Shown in pieces: positions 7,960 to 17,011 of a DNA stretch of 64,000 bases. Positions within the stretch are counted from its first letter, which is position 1; every line of letters starts with the position of its first letter. Position numbers and translations under genes: made by a program. The DNA comes from Hyphomicrobiales bacterium. GTDB lineage: Bacteria > Pseudomonadota > Alphaproteobacteria > Rhizobiales > JACESI01. Where the stretch lies: the NCBI GenBank assembly GCA_039973685.1, contig JBDWKL010000028.1, positions 38,988-102,987 on the forward strand, read 5' to 3'. A model generated the notes under the pieces. The model was not told the DNA's origin, did no database searches, and saw only the letters and a list, made by a program, of their open reading frames with translations.

Positions 7960-9386
7960 GTATCAGCCTAATGGACACGTGTAGTCCCGTAGTTAAGAAA
8001 ACGAAATACGATAATAAAGCGTGCGATATTGGCGTTTTACACCTAGGCTATGGTGCCTTTCACCGTGCTCACCAATCCGTTTATTTTGATGACTATATGG
8101 AATCAACTGGCGATTTGCGCTGGGGTATTGCGGCTGTGAATTTGAGAGAGAGCGAAAGTGAATCTTTCAATGCAATCTCGGACAGTGATGGCTATTTACT
8201 GAAGACTATAGCTCCAAATGGCGATGAAACGTTTCGAATGGTGCGATCGCATTGCCGGTTTGCCGATTGGAGTAATGATAGTGATGAGGCAGAAAAGCTT
8301 GCGAGCTTGCCGAGTGTCCATATCATTTCTGTTACGGTTACAGAGAGCGGTTATTATCTAAACGACGATATGACGCTTAATCTCGATGATGAACTTATTT
8401 CGAGCGAAATCGCCGGTGAGAAATGCTGTTCAGTTTATGCTTATTTGCTGCGCGCTCTTAAAGGGCGGGCTGACACGATTGACCAACCGATTAACGTTTT
8501 TTGTTGCGACAATATTCGGGCAAACGGAAAAATGCTTTCGCGTAATTTCAAAGCTTATCTGAAAGCTTGTGGCGAAAACGAGTTGATTGATTGGGTCAAT
8601 GAAAATGTTGGCTTTCCCTGTTCGATGGTGGACAAAATTACACCGCGCGCAACGGGAGCTTTGAAAACTGAGATCAAAGCACTCTTTCCTGGTCAATCTC
8701 TCAATCCAATTCATGCCGAAGCGTTCTCGCAATGGGTATTAGAAGATAAATTTACAGCACCAACTCCCCAACTTGATAAAGTTGGTGTGGAAATTGTTGA
8801 TGATGTTGACCCGTTTGAAGAGACCAAGATCAGAATATTGAATGGTGGGCATACAGCTCTTTGTTACTTGGGTGCTCTTGCCGGTTTAAATACATTTGAC
8901 GAGATTATGGATCGGGCGGACCTGCTGCAATTCTATTACGATTTCGAGAAAAGCGAAGTTTTGCCAGGGCTTGATCTTGATGTGCCGTTTGACAAGAACG
9001 TCTATGTTGAGACGGTTGCTGATCGCTTTTCTAATCCAGCGCTCGCTGATCAGCTGGAACGGATTTGTATGGATGGGTTTTCTAAGATGACCATCTATAT
9101 TCGTCCAACGATCGAGTCATGCCTGGAGCAAGGCATAACGCCCTATAAGAGCTTCGCGAGTATTGCCAGTTGGTATGTTTATGCCAAGCGGTTCTCATTA
9201 GGTGAAGTACATATTATTTATCATGAACCTTTGTGGGGGCAGCTTGAACCTCTCTTGGAGGTTGGCGCAGAAGAGAAATTTGCCAAAACAAAACAATTAT
9301 GGGGGGACTTGCCTGAACGTTATGGCGAGTTCGTGCCTTGTATGTTGTCGGCAATTAAACAAATGGAGCAATCATGGCCGGTGTAA
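7956..9386 (+). CDS. mtlK: Mannitol 2-dehydrogenase (polyol-specific long-chain dehydrogenase)
   Basis: A 476-residue enzyme of the long-chain polyol dehydrogenase family, oxidising D-mannitol (often also sorbitol or arabitol) to the ketose with NAD. The N-terminal domain has GVLHLGYGAFHRAHQ, the divergent dinucleotide-binding segment. The catalytic signature TKIRILNGGHTALCYLG supplies the Lys, Asn and His of the active site. A GTG start at 7956 overlaps the regulator stop (GTGA); an ATG at 7971 is the alternative. The product fructose is the substrate of the fructokinase encoded two genes downstream. The last 13 bases overlap smoK. Confidence 0.93.
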   Translation: MSISLMDTCSPVVKKTKYDNKACDIGVLHLGYGAFHRAHQSVYFDDYMESTGDLRWGIAAVNLRESESESFNAISDSDGYLLKTIAPNGDETFRMVRSHCRFADWSNDSDEAEKLASLPSVHIISVTVTESGYYLNDDMTLNLDDELISSEIAGEKCCSVYAYLLRALKGRADTIDQPINVFCCDNIRANGKMLSRNFKAYLKACGENELIDWVNENVGFPCSMVDKITPRATGALKTEIKALFPGQSLNPIHAEAFSQWVLEDKFTAPTPQLDKVGVEIVDDVDPFEETKIRILNGGHTALCYLGALAGLNTFDEIMDRADLLQFYYDFEKSEVLPGLDLDVPFDKNVYVETVADRFSNPALADQLERICMDGFSKMTIYIRPTIESCLEQGITPYKSFASIASWYVYAKRFSLGEVHIIYHEPLWGQLEPLLEVGAEEKFAKTKQLWGDLPERYGEFVPCMLSAIKQMEQSWPV

Positions 9387-10432
9387 CAATTCAGAATGTA
9401 AAGAAGTCTTATGGCGATCTGCAGGTTATGCATGGCGTCGATTTAGATATTGAAGATGGTGAATTTGTCGTTTTTGTTGGACCATCTGGTTGCGGCAAAT
9501 CTACATTGCTACGAATGATCGCTGGTCTTGAAGATATTACAAGCGGTGATGTGTCGATTGGCGATAATGTCGTAAACGATGTGGCGCCTTCAAAACGTGG
9601 TGTTGCTATGGTGTTTCAGACCTATGCGCTTTACCCACACATGACAGTTTATAACAATATGGCGTTTGGTTTAAAACAAGCCAAGACACCTGAAGCTGAA
9701 ATTGAAAAACGCGTACGTGAAGCAGCTCGAATTCTCGACATCGAGAGCTATTTAGAACGTACACCGCGCGCTTTGTCAGGCGGCCAACGCCAACGTGTTG
9801 CCATTGGTCGTGCGATTGTACGTGAACCTCAGGTATTCCTATTCGACGAACCGTTATCAAACCTTGATGCAGCTCTTCGCGGCCAAACAAGGCTTGAAAT
9901 CGCACGCCTTCATGAGCGCCTTGGAGCGACGATGGTCTATGTAACCCATGACCAAGTTGAGGCGATGACACTCGCTGACAAAATTGTTGTTTTGCGGGAT
10001 GGACGTGTTGAACAAGTTGGCCCACCTATGGAGCTTTATAACCGCCCAGATAATCTGTTTGTGGCTAGTTTCATCGGCAGTCCAGCAATGAATTTCTTTG
10101 ATGGCGAGGCTTCAGGTAAGAGTCTTGCTATTGGTGGCGCTAAGAAAATTAAAGTTGCCGCTGATGCATTGAGCAAAAACATAGTGATTGGGATTAGACC
10201 TGAACACTTGGTTAGCTGCACAAAAGCGCAAGCGCTTATTTCTGGTAAGCTTGACCTTATTGAGCAGCTTGGTGACCATGTGCTTGGACATATTACCACG
10301 GAGACTGGTGTTGAGTTTGTGGCTAAGGCTGTCGAATTAACAGGCGTCAAACGCGGTGATACTGTGCACTTCAATGCGGATCCTGAAAATATCCATATGT
10401 TTGATAAAGACAGTGGAGGGCGCTTGCGGTGA
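9374..10432 (+). CDS. smoK: Polyol ABC transporter, ATP-binding protein
   Basis: A 352-residue MalK/UgpC-type ATPase. Walker A is GPSGCGKST near residue 37, the Q-loop is MVFQTYALYPHMTV, the ABC signature LSGGQRQRVAIGRAIVREP, Walker B VFLFDEPLSNLD and the switch His is in VTHDQVEAM. The C-terminal about 110 residues form the TOBE/OB regulatory domain (IGIRPEHL). It powers SmoFG. The ATG overlaps mtlK by 13 bases, consistent with translational coupling. Confidence 0.96.
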   Translation: MAGVTIQNVKKSYGDLQVMHGVDLDIEDGEFVVFVGPSGCGKSTLLRMIAGLEDITSGDVSIGDNVVNDVAPSKRGVAMVFQTYALYPHMTVYNNMAFGLKQAKTPEAEIEKRVREAARILDIESYLERTPRALSGGQRQRVAIGRAIVREPQVFLFDEPLSNLDAALRGQTRLEIARLHERLGATMVYVTHDQVEAMTLADKIVVLRDGRVEQVGPPMELYNRPDNLFVASFIGSPAMNFFDGEASGKSLAIGGAKKIKVAADALSKNIVIGIRPEHLVSCTKAQALISGKLDLIEQLGDHVLGHITTETGVEFVAKAVELTGVKRGDTVHFNADPENIHMFDKDSGGRLR

Positions 10433-11355
10433 TCATTTGCTGCGGCGAAGCATTAATTGATATGCTTCCTCGTCAACTACCAAGCGGCGAGGATGTGTTT
10501 TATCCTGTCGCTGGCGGGGCGATTTTTAATACAGCAATAGCATTGGGGCGGCTTGGCCTCGATGCTGGAATGGTAAGCGGCATCTCTTCGGATATGTTTG
10601 GCGATCAATTGATCGAAGCGCTTCAAAATTCCAAAGTTGATACCCAATATTGTGTCCGAATTGACCAACCGACAACGCTTGCTTTTGTTAAGCTAACAAA
10701 CGGCCAAGCACAGTATTCGTTTTTTGATGAAAATTCTGCTGGGCGCTCGTTGAGTGCCGATAAAATTCCAAGTTTTTCTCAAGCGATTAGCGCATTTCAC
10801 TTTGGTGCCATAAGCCTTATCCCAGAGCCCTGTGGTTCCGCTTATGAGGCGTTGCTGACAGATAATGCCCCACATAGCGTTATTTCGCTGGACCCTAATA
10901 TCCGCACAAGTTTCATTACTGATGCAATCAGCCACCGTGCCCGCATCAATCGCATGATCTCAAAGGCTGATATTGTGAAGGTATCTGACGAGGACCTTGA
11001 TTGGATTATCGAGGGCGGCGATCATCATTCAGCGATTGATAAGTGGCTGCAAGAAGGCGTGAAAGTCGTCTTAATGACAGAAGGCTCTGCGGGGGTTACA
11101 GCTTATAACAAAGCTGGAAAGTGCCACCAGAGCGCAAAAAAGGTCGAGGTCGTCGATACAATTGGCGCCGGTGATACGTTCAATGCGGGCTTCTTGGCGG
11201 GCCTTGAAGAGAAGGGGTGTTTAACAAAGACGGCCCTTGCTGACATTAGCAATGATAATCTACATCATGCTTTGAATATGGCGAACAATGTCGCCGCCTA
11301 TACAGTTTCCCAAGCGGGCGCTGTTCCGCCTTGGCGTGAGCAAATCGGCTCGTAA
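10429..11355 (+). CDS. Fructokinase (PfkB/ribokinase family carbohydrate kinase)
   Basis: A 308-residue PfkB-family sugar kinase. The N-terminal strand MIICCGEALIDMLP, the GGAIFNTAIALGRLG segment and the C-terminal DTIGAGDTFNAGFLAGL (anion hole and catalytic Asp) are all present. The GTG start overlaps the smoK stop by 4 bases. Its position at the end of a mannitol import and oxidation operon makes fructose to fructose 6-phosphate the natural reaction. Fructose 6-phosphate then reaches the zwf-pgl-edd pathway through isomerisation. Another ketose as substrate (for example xylulose from arabitol) cannot be excluded. Confidence 0.88.
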   Translation: MIICCGEALIDMLPRQLPSGEDVFYPVAGGAIFNTAIALGRLGLDAGMVSGISSDMFGDQLIEALQNSKVDTQYCVRIDQPTTLAFVKLTNGQAQYSFFDENSAGRSLSADKIPSFSQAISAFHFGAISLIPEPCGSAYEALLTDNAPHSVISLDPNIRTSFITDAISHRARINRMISKADIVKVSDEDLDWIIEGGDHHSAIDKWLQEGVKVVLMTEGSAGVTAYNKAGKCHQSAKKVEVVDTIGAGDTFNAGFLAGLEEKGCLTKTALADISNDNLHHALNMANNVAAYTVSQAGAVPPWREQIGS

Positions 11356-12227
11356 TCAATATTTGAACGCCAATTCAGGCTGATTAACGTGCATTTTTGT
11401 GCGAAATTTCCAAGTAATTTGGGTTGCGTAGCTCATTTAACTTGGAAACTATACTGTCAATTTAGACAGTTTCTTCTCCCTCAATTATTCTAGCTTGTTG
11501 TGCTCTTTCCATGCATTGTTGTGTGGATTTGCACCTGCACGGCTGTATCCGTTTGTAAATTAAAAGGCTAATTCAAGTGCGTACTATTGCTTGAAAAACG
11601 GGGGTTTGGGCAGCGAATTCACCTTGTGTTTCAGGTGTTACATGTGATTCCATAAGCTTTCAAACGATACGAAATTTGCGCAAAACTTGTATTATTTCTC
11701 GTGTCGAAATTATTAGGTTGTTCGATTCGACGGTTCGTCTTTTTCAGAAAGGCGAGTCGGCATGAAAAGATTCAAGGCACTGGTGGTTTATTGACGCAAA
11801 TCCAATATAAAAACTTGTCAAGTCCACGATTTTCCATAACGGTCGGAACATTAGTTTGGGTTGATGCTAATTTGCAACATGACATTTTTTGGGGTGTATT
11901 TTTTTGAAAAAGAAGATTGATTAAAGTCTTACGAGTTAAATTCTAAGTTATTGTAATTTAATATAAAATTTTACTAAAAATGATAATTTCGACCACTTAA
12001 TAAAATAATGGAACTGTTAAGCATATCGATTTTCAAGACAAAAATGTACATCTTTAAGGTTGTTTAGTATTGGTGATTTGGAGAAATGGCCGAGTTTTCC
12101 AGTCAATCGCTTCGTTTATGCCTCGTTAACTATTGACGTTTTTCCCTTCAATCGTGGATATTTAGGCCATGTGACGGGTGTGTTTACCCTTACATACCCA
12201 ACCACTTGTGATTTATGGAGGATTACA
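11356..12227. other. Long AT-rich leader between fructokinase and the porin-like gene
   Basis: About 870 bases with no convincing gene. A short hairpin, ACTGTC at 11453-11458 with GACAGT at 11465-11470 followed by TTCTTCT, could end the polyol operon. The stretch 11900-12060 is very AT-rich and probably holds the promoter of the outer-membrane protein gene. The reading frame of that gene stays open upstream of its ATG, but that part does not look coding. Confidence 0.45.
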
Positions 12228-13658
12228 ATGATCGAAAATATGGAAAGAGCGGAGACATTAGGGCAACGCTTGATCGGGGCAGGACGCAACAGCGCACTAG
12301 CTCTTCTAACTACTACAATGCTGGTTTTCCCAATGGTGGGCACAGCCAACGCAGCAGACCTTGAAGAAATTCAAGCACCAGCTGCTGAAGAAGATCCACT
12401 AACACTATTTGGTGGCCGTTTGAAAATTGGTTTGGGTGCTGCACAGCACTTCAATGCACTTGAGGCAGATTCTGACTCAGCATTCTTCCCAATCAATGCA
12501 GACACAGACCCAAGCTTCCAGCGTCTTCGCTTTAACTTGGAACTAACTTTCCACATCACAGACAACATTTTCGCGTTTGTTGATATTGCGGAAGAGCCAA
12601 ATGACTTCCAAGGTCTAGACCCATTCTCATTGAACCAAGACTTCGGTTTCATTGATTTGAACCTTACAGGTTTGGCTGGCCTCGACGATGGTCCAGAAGT
12701 TCACTTGAAAACTGGTAACATCGGTGTTGGTACATTTGATGGCTTGCACAGCTTCTCAGATGGTTCTGTTGTTCAGGGCAACCCATTGATCGGTAACTCA
12801 CCAACAAGTTTTGGTACTGCTCAATCAGGCGCACAGCTTGTAATCTCCGATCAGCTTGATGGCTTTGTTAAGTCATACAGCGCTGACGTAGCGGTTACAG
12901 TTCCAACATTTGGTGGCGATTCAAACCCAGACAAAGGCTTCAACCTTTTGGTTGGTGCAGGTGTAGATACAACATCTGGTCTATCATTCAGCACACGCTT
13001 CTTCCTTGGTGGCGGTGGCGACCAAATCGGTCAGGGTGATTCTGTTGCAGTTGGTAACGTTGCAGGCATTTTCTCACTTGACGGCGTACAGACTGATGGC
13101 TTGTTTGCTGGTGACGGCGACAACTACTTCCTAGCTTCAAACAACCGCTTCGGTGGTAACGGTGGCAATGGTGATGGTCAGTCATCACGTATTTTCCACC
13201 AAAACTTGTTGCCAGGTGTTGATGGTCAAATCCTTCAGTTCAACGCGCAATACCGTTCACAGAACTTCGGTCCAGGCACATTGATCCGTGCATGGGGTGG
13301 TTTTGCTGAATCAGATTTCTCGTTTGTTGATGCAGACGGTAACCAAACTTCTGGTGGTAACCCAAATACTATCGGTGTTATCGAACGTGAAAGCTCAATT
13401 TCTTTCTGGGGTGTAGGCATTCAGCAGTTCTTGTTGAAAGACAAGTTCTACGTAGCTGGTCGCTTTACTCAAGTTAGAAACACAACAGATGATGTTGATG
13501 GTGGTAACCTTGAGCGCCTACAAGTTGGTGCTGGTTGGTTCATCGATGAGCGTTCACTATTCAAAGTTGAATATGTAAACCAAGACGAAGATGAAAACTC
13601 TGCAGGCGATACCGGTGGTTTCGACGGTATTGTTACTGAATTGTCTGTACGTTTTTAG
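12228..13658 (+). CDS. Outer-membrane beta-barrel protein (porin-like)
   Basis: A 476-residue exported protein. A long signal peptide (about residues 1-44, ending GTANA|ADLEE) precedes alternating amphipathic strands such as RLRFNLELTFHITDNIFAFVDI and KFYVAGRFTQVRN. The last residue is Phe (ELSVRF), the classic signal for BAM-mediated barrel assembly. Long Gly/Asn/Asp-rich loops alternate with strands. The start at 12228 follows GGAGGATT; the frame is open back to 12060 but without signal sequence. Codons are strongly biased to GGT, AAC, TTC and CCA, pointing to high expression. The gene lies between polyol import and glucose-6-phosphate oxidation, so a sugar porin is possible, but no porin family is recognised. 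Confidence 0.72.
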   Translation: MIENMERAETLGQRLIGAGRNSALALLTTTMLVFPMVGTANAADLEEIQAPAAEEDPLTLFGGRLKIGLGAAQHFNALEADSDSAFFPINADTDPSFQRLRFNLELTFHITDNIFAFVDIAEEPNDFQGLDPFSLNQDFGFIDLNLTGLAGLDDGPEVHLKTGNIGVGTFDGLHSFSDGSVVQGNPLIGNSPTSFGTAQSGAQLVISDQLDGFVKSYSADVAVTVPTFGGDSNPDKGFNLLVGAGVDTTSGLSFSTRFFLGGGGDQIGQGDSVAVGNVAGIFSLDGVQTDGLFAGDGDNYFLASNNRFGGNGGNGDGQSSRIFHQNLLPGVDGQILQFNAQYRSQNFGPGTLIRAWGGFAESDFSFVDADGNQTSGGNPNTIGVIERESSISFWGVGIQQFLLKDKFYVAGRFTQVRNTTDDVDGGNLERLQVGAGWFIDERSLFKVEYVNQDEDENSAGDTGGFDGIVTELSVRF

Positions 13659-13691
13659 GTTTTCGAACTCTAAAATTTAACGTATAAGTTT

Positions 13692-13727
13692 TGGAGAGGC
13701 AGATTTTCTGCCTCTCCATTATTATTA
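13692..13727 (+). terminator. Rho-independent terminator after the porin-like gene
   Basis: A perfect 12-bp inverted repeat (TGGAGAGGCAGA / TCTGCCTCTCCA) with a 3-base loop, followed by TTATTATTATT. It starts 33 bases after the stop codon and ends just before the next gene's ribosome binding site. Confidence 0.85.
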
Positions 13728-13742
13728 TTGGAGCTAGAGAAT

Positions 13743-14684
13743 ATGCTAAATACCAGTGCTGTGTGTAAACGTTCAAAAGACCGGATGGTTGTTGGTTGGG
13801 TAACTGCGTTTGCTGTCGCGATAATCGCGACTTTTGGTGCAACACCGACGACAAGCGCTCAAGATATTTGGCGGTCACCCCTGGGTGTGGTGAAAATTGT
13901 AGATGCGGAAAAGACGTCATCCAATCAGCATCCCATTTCGTTTAGCGACAGTGATGTCTACTTTGCCCTACGGGCACTTAAAGTTCAAAAAAAGAGCGGT
14001 TTAGGTAATATTGTTTCAAGAGCACGGGGCAACAAGCGATCGTCTTTTTTGTTTCTAGATGATGACGCGAGAACGCTAACTCCTTTTCTTGTCCAAGCAT
14101 TCCGGCAAGCGGGTAGAGGCCAAGATGTTTTCTTTTCCCTAAAATCTAGCCGCGGTGGCACAGGACAGCAACTACTTGCTTCATCTAGCGTTGTTACATC
14201 AGGGCGGGCGTTTTATCGCGGTAACCGACTTAACATCATATTTGGTTCTGCATTGAATGATGCCGGCCGCGCAACAGGTGCTGTGGATTCTAGTGCGAAT
14301 AGATTTGGGATCCGCAAGACACGCAAATCGTTGCAAGGCAGAGATGGATCAAGAAGCTCAAAATCACGGATTGCTGTCGACATTTTAGCAACTGACAGTG
14401 TGAAGTTAGCACGCCTACACGGAAAAGTACGTAATGACTGGGTCGTGGTTGGTTTGGATTCAGCGACACAAGCTGGTGCTGGCCAAATTGGTGGGCAACG
14501 GCAGCAAGCTGCAACACCATCTGTTGCTCAGTCACCTGCAGCCAGCGCTGCGCCAGCGCGCGCAAGATCAAGCGGCAGTGCAGAACAGCAATTGGCTAAA
14601 TTGAAGTCATTAAGAGACAAGGGTCTTGTGACGGAAGAAGCTTACCAAGCTCAGATTTTGAAGATTCTTGATAGGTCTTTATAG
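13743..14684 (+). CDS. Secreted protein with C-terminal SHOCT domain
   Basis: A 313-residue product. Residues about 18-43 are a hydrophobic signal segment ending TTSAQ. The central region (about 60-220) has mixed strands, including SRGGTGQQLLASSSVVTSGR and RLNIIFGSALNDAGRATG, with no recognised fold. An Ala/Pro/Gln-rich linker (about 245-278) leads to a short C-terminal helical hairpin, EQQLAKLKSLRDKGLVTEEAY, typical of SHOCT (short C-terminal) domains, often on membrane or envelope proteins and thought to mediate oligomerisation. The ATG at 13743 has GGAG 9 bases upstream; an in-frame TTG at 13728 is less likely. It follows the porin-like gene after a terminator. Confidence 0.72.
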   Translation: MLNTSAVCKRSKDRMVVGWVTAFAVAIIATFGATPTTSAQDIWRSPLGVVKIVDAEKTSSNQHPISFSDSDVYFALRALKVQKKSGLGNIVSRARGNKRSSFLFLDDDARTLTPFLVQAFRQAGRGQDVFFSLKSSRGGTGQQLLASSSVVTSGRAFYRGNRLNIIFGSALNDAGRATGAVDSSANRFGIRKTRKSLQGRDGSRSSKSRIAVDILATDSVKLARLHGKVRNDWVVVGLDSATQAGAGQIGGQRQQAATPSVAQSPAASAAPARARSSGSAEQQLAKLKSLRDKGLVTEEAYQAQILKILDRSL

Positions 14685-14747
14685 GCTTTAGTATTGGTGC
14701 CTCTGGAATGGCACTGGTATCATTTGACGAGAATTAGTTGAGATTTT

Positions 14748-14785
14748 ACTCGGCCACTCATTGGAGATGGCCGAGTTTAGTCTTT
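14748..14785 (+). terminator. Probable terminator after the SHOCT gene
   Basis: A 9-bp stem, ACTCGGCCA and TGGCCGAGT, with an 11-base loop, followed by TTAGTCTTTTAT. It separates the SHOCT gene from zwf. Confidence 0.65.
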
Positions 14786-14865
14786 TATACAGGTCATTTC
14801 CGACAATCGTGCCATGCCAAATTTAATTAGGTGTGCCACCCAATGTCCAACCAAGAGCTTTCGTT

Positions 14866-16317
14866 ATGAGTGCAAAAACAATTCCGGTGCAACCATTTGA
14901 TTTGGTGGTTTTTGGTGCGACGGGTGATCTCGCGAAACGAAAGATTTTCCCGAGTTTATTTAAACGTTTCGTTGCGGGGCAGATGCCTATAGAGGCCAGA
15001 ATAATCGGCGCCGCACGTAGCGACATGGATCAGGCTGGGTTTGTGGATGCGATCAGAAACGCATTTCATGAATTCGCGTCGGTCGCGAAAGACGAAGAAG
15101 AAGCCTTAGAGCAATTTCTCGGCCTCATCGATTATGTGCCAATTGATGTCTTTGGTGATGCTGGGTGGGACACGCTCCGCGACCTTTTTCGTGAAGATGT
15201 GATCCGCGCTTTTTATCTATCGGTCGCGCCGTCGTTGTTTGGCGACATTGCTTCAAAGCTTGGCGAGTATGGCATTAAAACCGCGGACTCGCGCATTATC
15301 GTTGAAAAACCGTTTGGTAAGGATGCTCCCAGTGCACGCGAGCTAAACCAAAAGCTACGCCAAAACTTTGAAGAAAAACAAATTTATCGCATCGACCATT
15401 ATCTTGGCAAAGAAACGGTCCAAAATTTAATGGCATTGCGGTTTGCCAATGGATTGTTTGAGCAATCATGGAACGCGCAAAATATTGATCATGTCCAAAT
15501 CTCAGTGTCCGAAACACTGGGTGTTGAGGGGCGTGGTGAGTATTTTGATAAATCAGGTTCTATGCGCGATATGGTGCAAAACCACCTTCTACAATTGCTA
15601 TGCCTAATCGCCATGGAGCCACCGGCACGATTTACGCCTGATGCGGTTCGAGATGAAAAACTGAAGGTGTTACGCGCGCTGGATTCGATTGCGGCGGAAG
15701 ATGTTGTTCGTGGACAATATCGCAGTTCTGAGGCTGGCGAAAATTACGTTGATCATGCGAAGAACCCAGATAGTCGGACTGAAAGTTTCGTTGCGATGAA
15801 GGTGGACATTTCCAACTGGCGCTGGTCTGGAACGCCGTTTTATTTGCGAACCGGCAAAAAACTGCGTCAGCGCATTTCCGAGATTGTTATTAGCTTCAAA
15901 AAACCACCGCATTCTATCTTCTCAATGAATGCGCCACTTAAAGGCAATGAGCTCATCATTCGTTTGCAACCGGATGAGGGGATCACTTTGAAAATGACCA
16001 TCAAAGAACCCGGCCCAGGTGGTATGCGCTTGGCGGAAGTACCACTGGATATGTCATTTGCCGATGCACTTGATAGTTCACAAGCAACGCCTGATGCTTA
16101 TGAGCGTCTGATCATGGATGTTATCCGTGGTGATCAAACATTGTTCATGCGTGACGATGAGTTGGAAACCGCTTGGGAATGGATGGATCCCATTATTGCG
16201 GCTTGGGATGCGGGTACTCAAAAACCATTCGGGTATCAAGTTGGAAGTGCTGGGCCAGAAGAGGCACTTATGATGGTTCACAAGGACGGTCGGCGCTGGC
16301 GAGGGCTTGGAGAGTGA
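14866..16317 (+). CDS. zwf: Glucose-6-phosphate 1-dehydrogenase
   Basis: A 483-residue enzyme oxidising glucose 6-phosphate to 6-phosphogluconolactone with NADP. The nucleotide-binding motif VVFGATGDLAKRKIFPSLF lies at residues about 14-32, and the substrate/active-site signature RIDHYLGKE with catalytic His follows. FYLRTGKKL is the C-terminal dimer/substrate segment. The ATG at 14866 gives the usual N-terminus; an in-frame GTG at 14833 would add 11 residues. It is the first gene of zwf-pgl-edd, the cytoplasmic entry to the Entner-Doudoroff pathway, with pgl starting inside its stop. Confidence 0.97.
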   Translation: MSAKTIPVQPFDLVVFGATGDLAKRKIFPSLFKRFVAGQMPIEARIIGAARSDMDQAGFVDAIRNAFHEFASVAKDEEEALEQFLGLIDYVPIDVFGDAGWDTLRDLFREDVIRAFYLSVAPSLFGDIASKLGEYGIKTADSRIIVEKPFGKDAPSARELNQKLRQNFEEKQIYRIDHYLGKETVQNLMALRFANGLFEQSWNAQNIDHVQISVSETLGVEGRGEYFDKSGSMRDMVQNHLLQLLCLIAMEPPARFTPDAVRDEKLKVLRALDSIAAEDVVRGQYRSSEAGENYVDHAKNPDSRTESFVAMKVDISNWRWSGTPFYLRTGKKLRQRISEIVISFKKPPHSIFSMNAPLKGNELIIRLQPDEGITLKMTIKEPGPGGMRLAEVPLDMSFADALDSSQATPDAYERLIMDVIRGDQTLFMRDDELETAWEWMDPIIAAWDAGTQKPFGYQVGSAGPEEALMMVHKDGRRWRGLGE

Positions 16318-17006
16318 CTGATTTGATTACACGTTATGATAGCCGCGAACAGCAAACCGAGGCGTTAGCTGCAACTGTTGCTCATCAACTTGATCAGGCG
16401 ATTAAATTGCGCGGTCATGCTAGTCTTGCCATTCCAGGTGGAACCACACCTGCACCATTCATGCAGGAATTGTCGGCGCACGATATCAACTGGAAATGCG
16501 TCACAGTGACGACAACTGATGAGCGGGTGGTTGATGAAACTTCTGATCGCTCTAATGCTAAGCTCGTTGGTGAAAACCTGCTTATAAACCACGCTAAAGA
16601 CGCCCAGTTTTCATCACTCCACAGTAGTGCCAGTGAGCAAGAGGCTGGGCTTTTAGAATTGCACGACCGCGTTCAAAAACTGCTCCCGCTTGATGTTTGT
16701 GTTCTTGGTATGGGTGCAGATATGCATATCGCCAGTCTCTTCCCAAAGGCGGAAGGGCTTGAAGAGGCGATCTCCTTGGATTGCCAGCGCAATGTTGCGG
16801 CTGTGACACCTGTTTCAGGTGATGAAAAACGGATCACGTTGACCGCGCCAGTGCTGGTAAACAGCGCCAACCTTCACTTGCTTATTGTGGGGAAGGCAAA
16901 GTTAGACGCTCTTAATTTAGCCAAAGCGATGAGCGAACAAAAAGAAGCGCCTGTGCGCGCAATTTTAGGGCACTCCGCTTTAGAAATTCATTACGCAGAA
17001 AGTTGA
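16314..17006 (+). CDS. pgl: 6-phosphogluconolactonase
   Basis: A 230-residue member of the glucosamine-6-phosphate isomerase/6-phosphogluconolactonase superfamily (DevB type). LAIPGGTTPAPFMQEL binds phosphate, TTTDERVVDETSDRSN carries the DER catalytic region, and GMGADMHIASLFP is the family signature, where the more usual residue pair after GAD is GH. The GTG at 16314 overlaps the zwf stop as GTGA; the frame is open further upstream inside zwf, which is not coding. It hydrolyses the lactone to 6-phosphogluconate for Edd. Confidence 0.94.
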   Translation: MTDLITRYDSREQQTEALAATVAHQLDQAIKLRGHASLAIPGGTTPAPFMQELSAHDINWKCVTVTTTDERVVDETSDRSNAKLVGENLLINHAKDAQFSSLHSSASEQEAGLLELHDRVQKLLPLDVCVLGMGADMHIASLFPKAEGLEEAISLDCQRNVAAVTPVSGDEKRITLTAPVLVNSANLHLLIVGKAKLDALNLAKAMSEQKEAPVRAILGHSALEIHYAES

Positions 17007-17011
17007 TCACA

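Noticed and set aside
9606..10025. 139-codon minus-strand frame opposite smoK
   Set aside because: Shadow of a strongly conserved ABC ATPase gene; no homology or ribosome binding site.
3147..11355. Polyol operon as a genomic island inserted at tRNA-Gly
   Set aside because: No integrase and no copy of the tRNA 3' end were found; codon use looks native. The odd synteny is kept only as a low-level observation.
11701..11907. 68-codon GTG frame in the porin leader
   Set aside because: No Shine-Dalgarno sequence, no domain, and composition like the surrounding AT-rich noncoding stretch.
12060..12227. 56-residue upstream extension of the porin-like gene
   Set aside because: It precedes the signal peptide and has no ribosome binding site, whereas GGAGGATT precedes the ATG at 12228.
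16173..16313. Upstream extension of pgl inside zwf
   Set aside because: The extra 47 residues are out-of-frame zwf sequence; the GTG at 16314 overlapping the zwf stop is the normal operon start.
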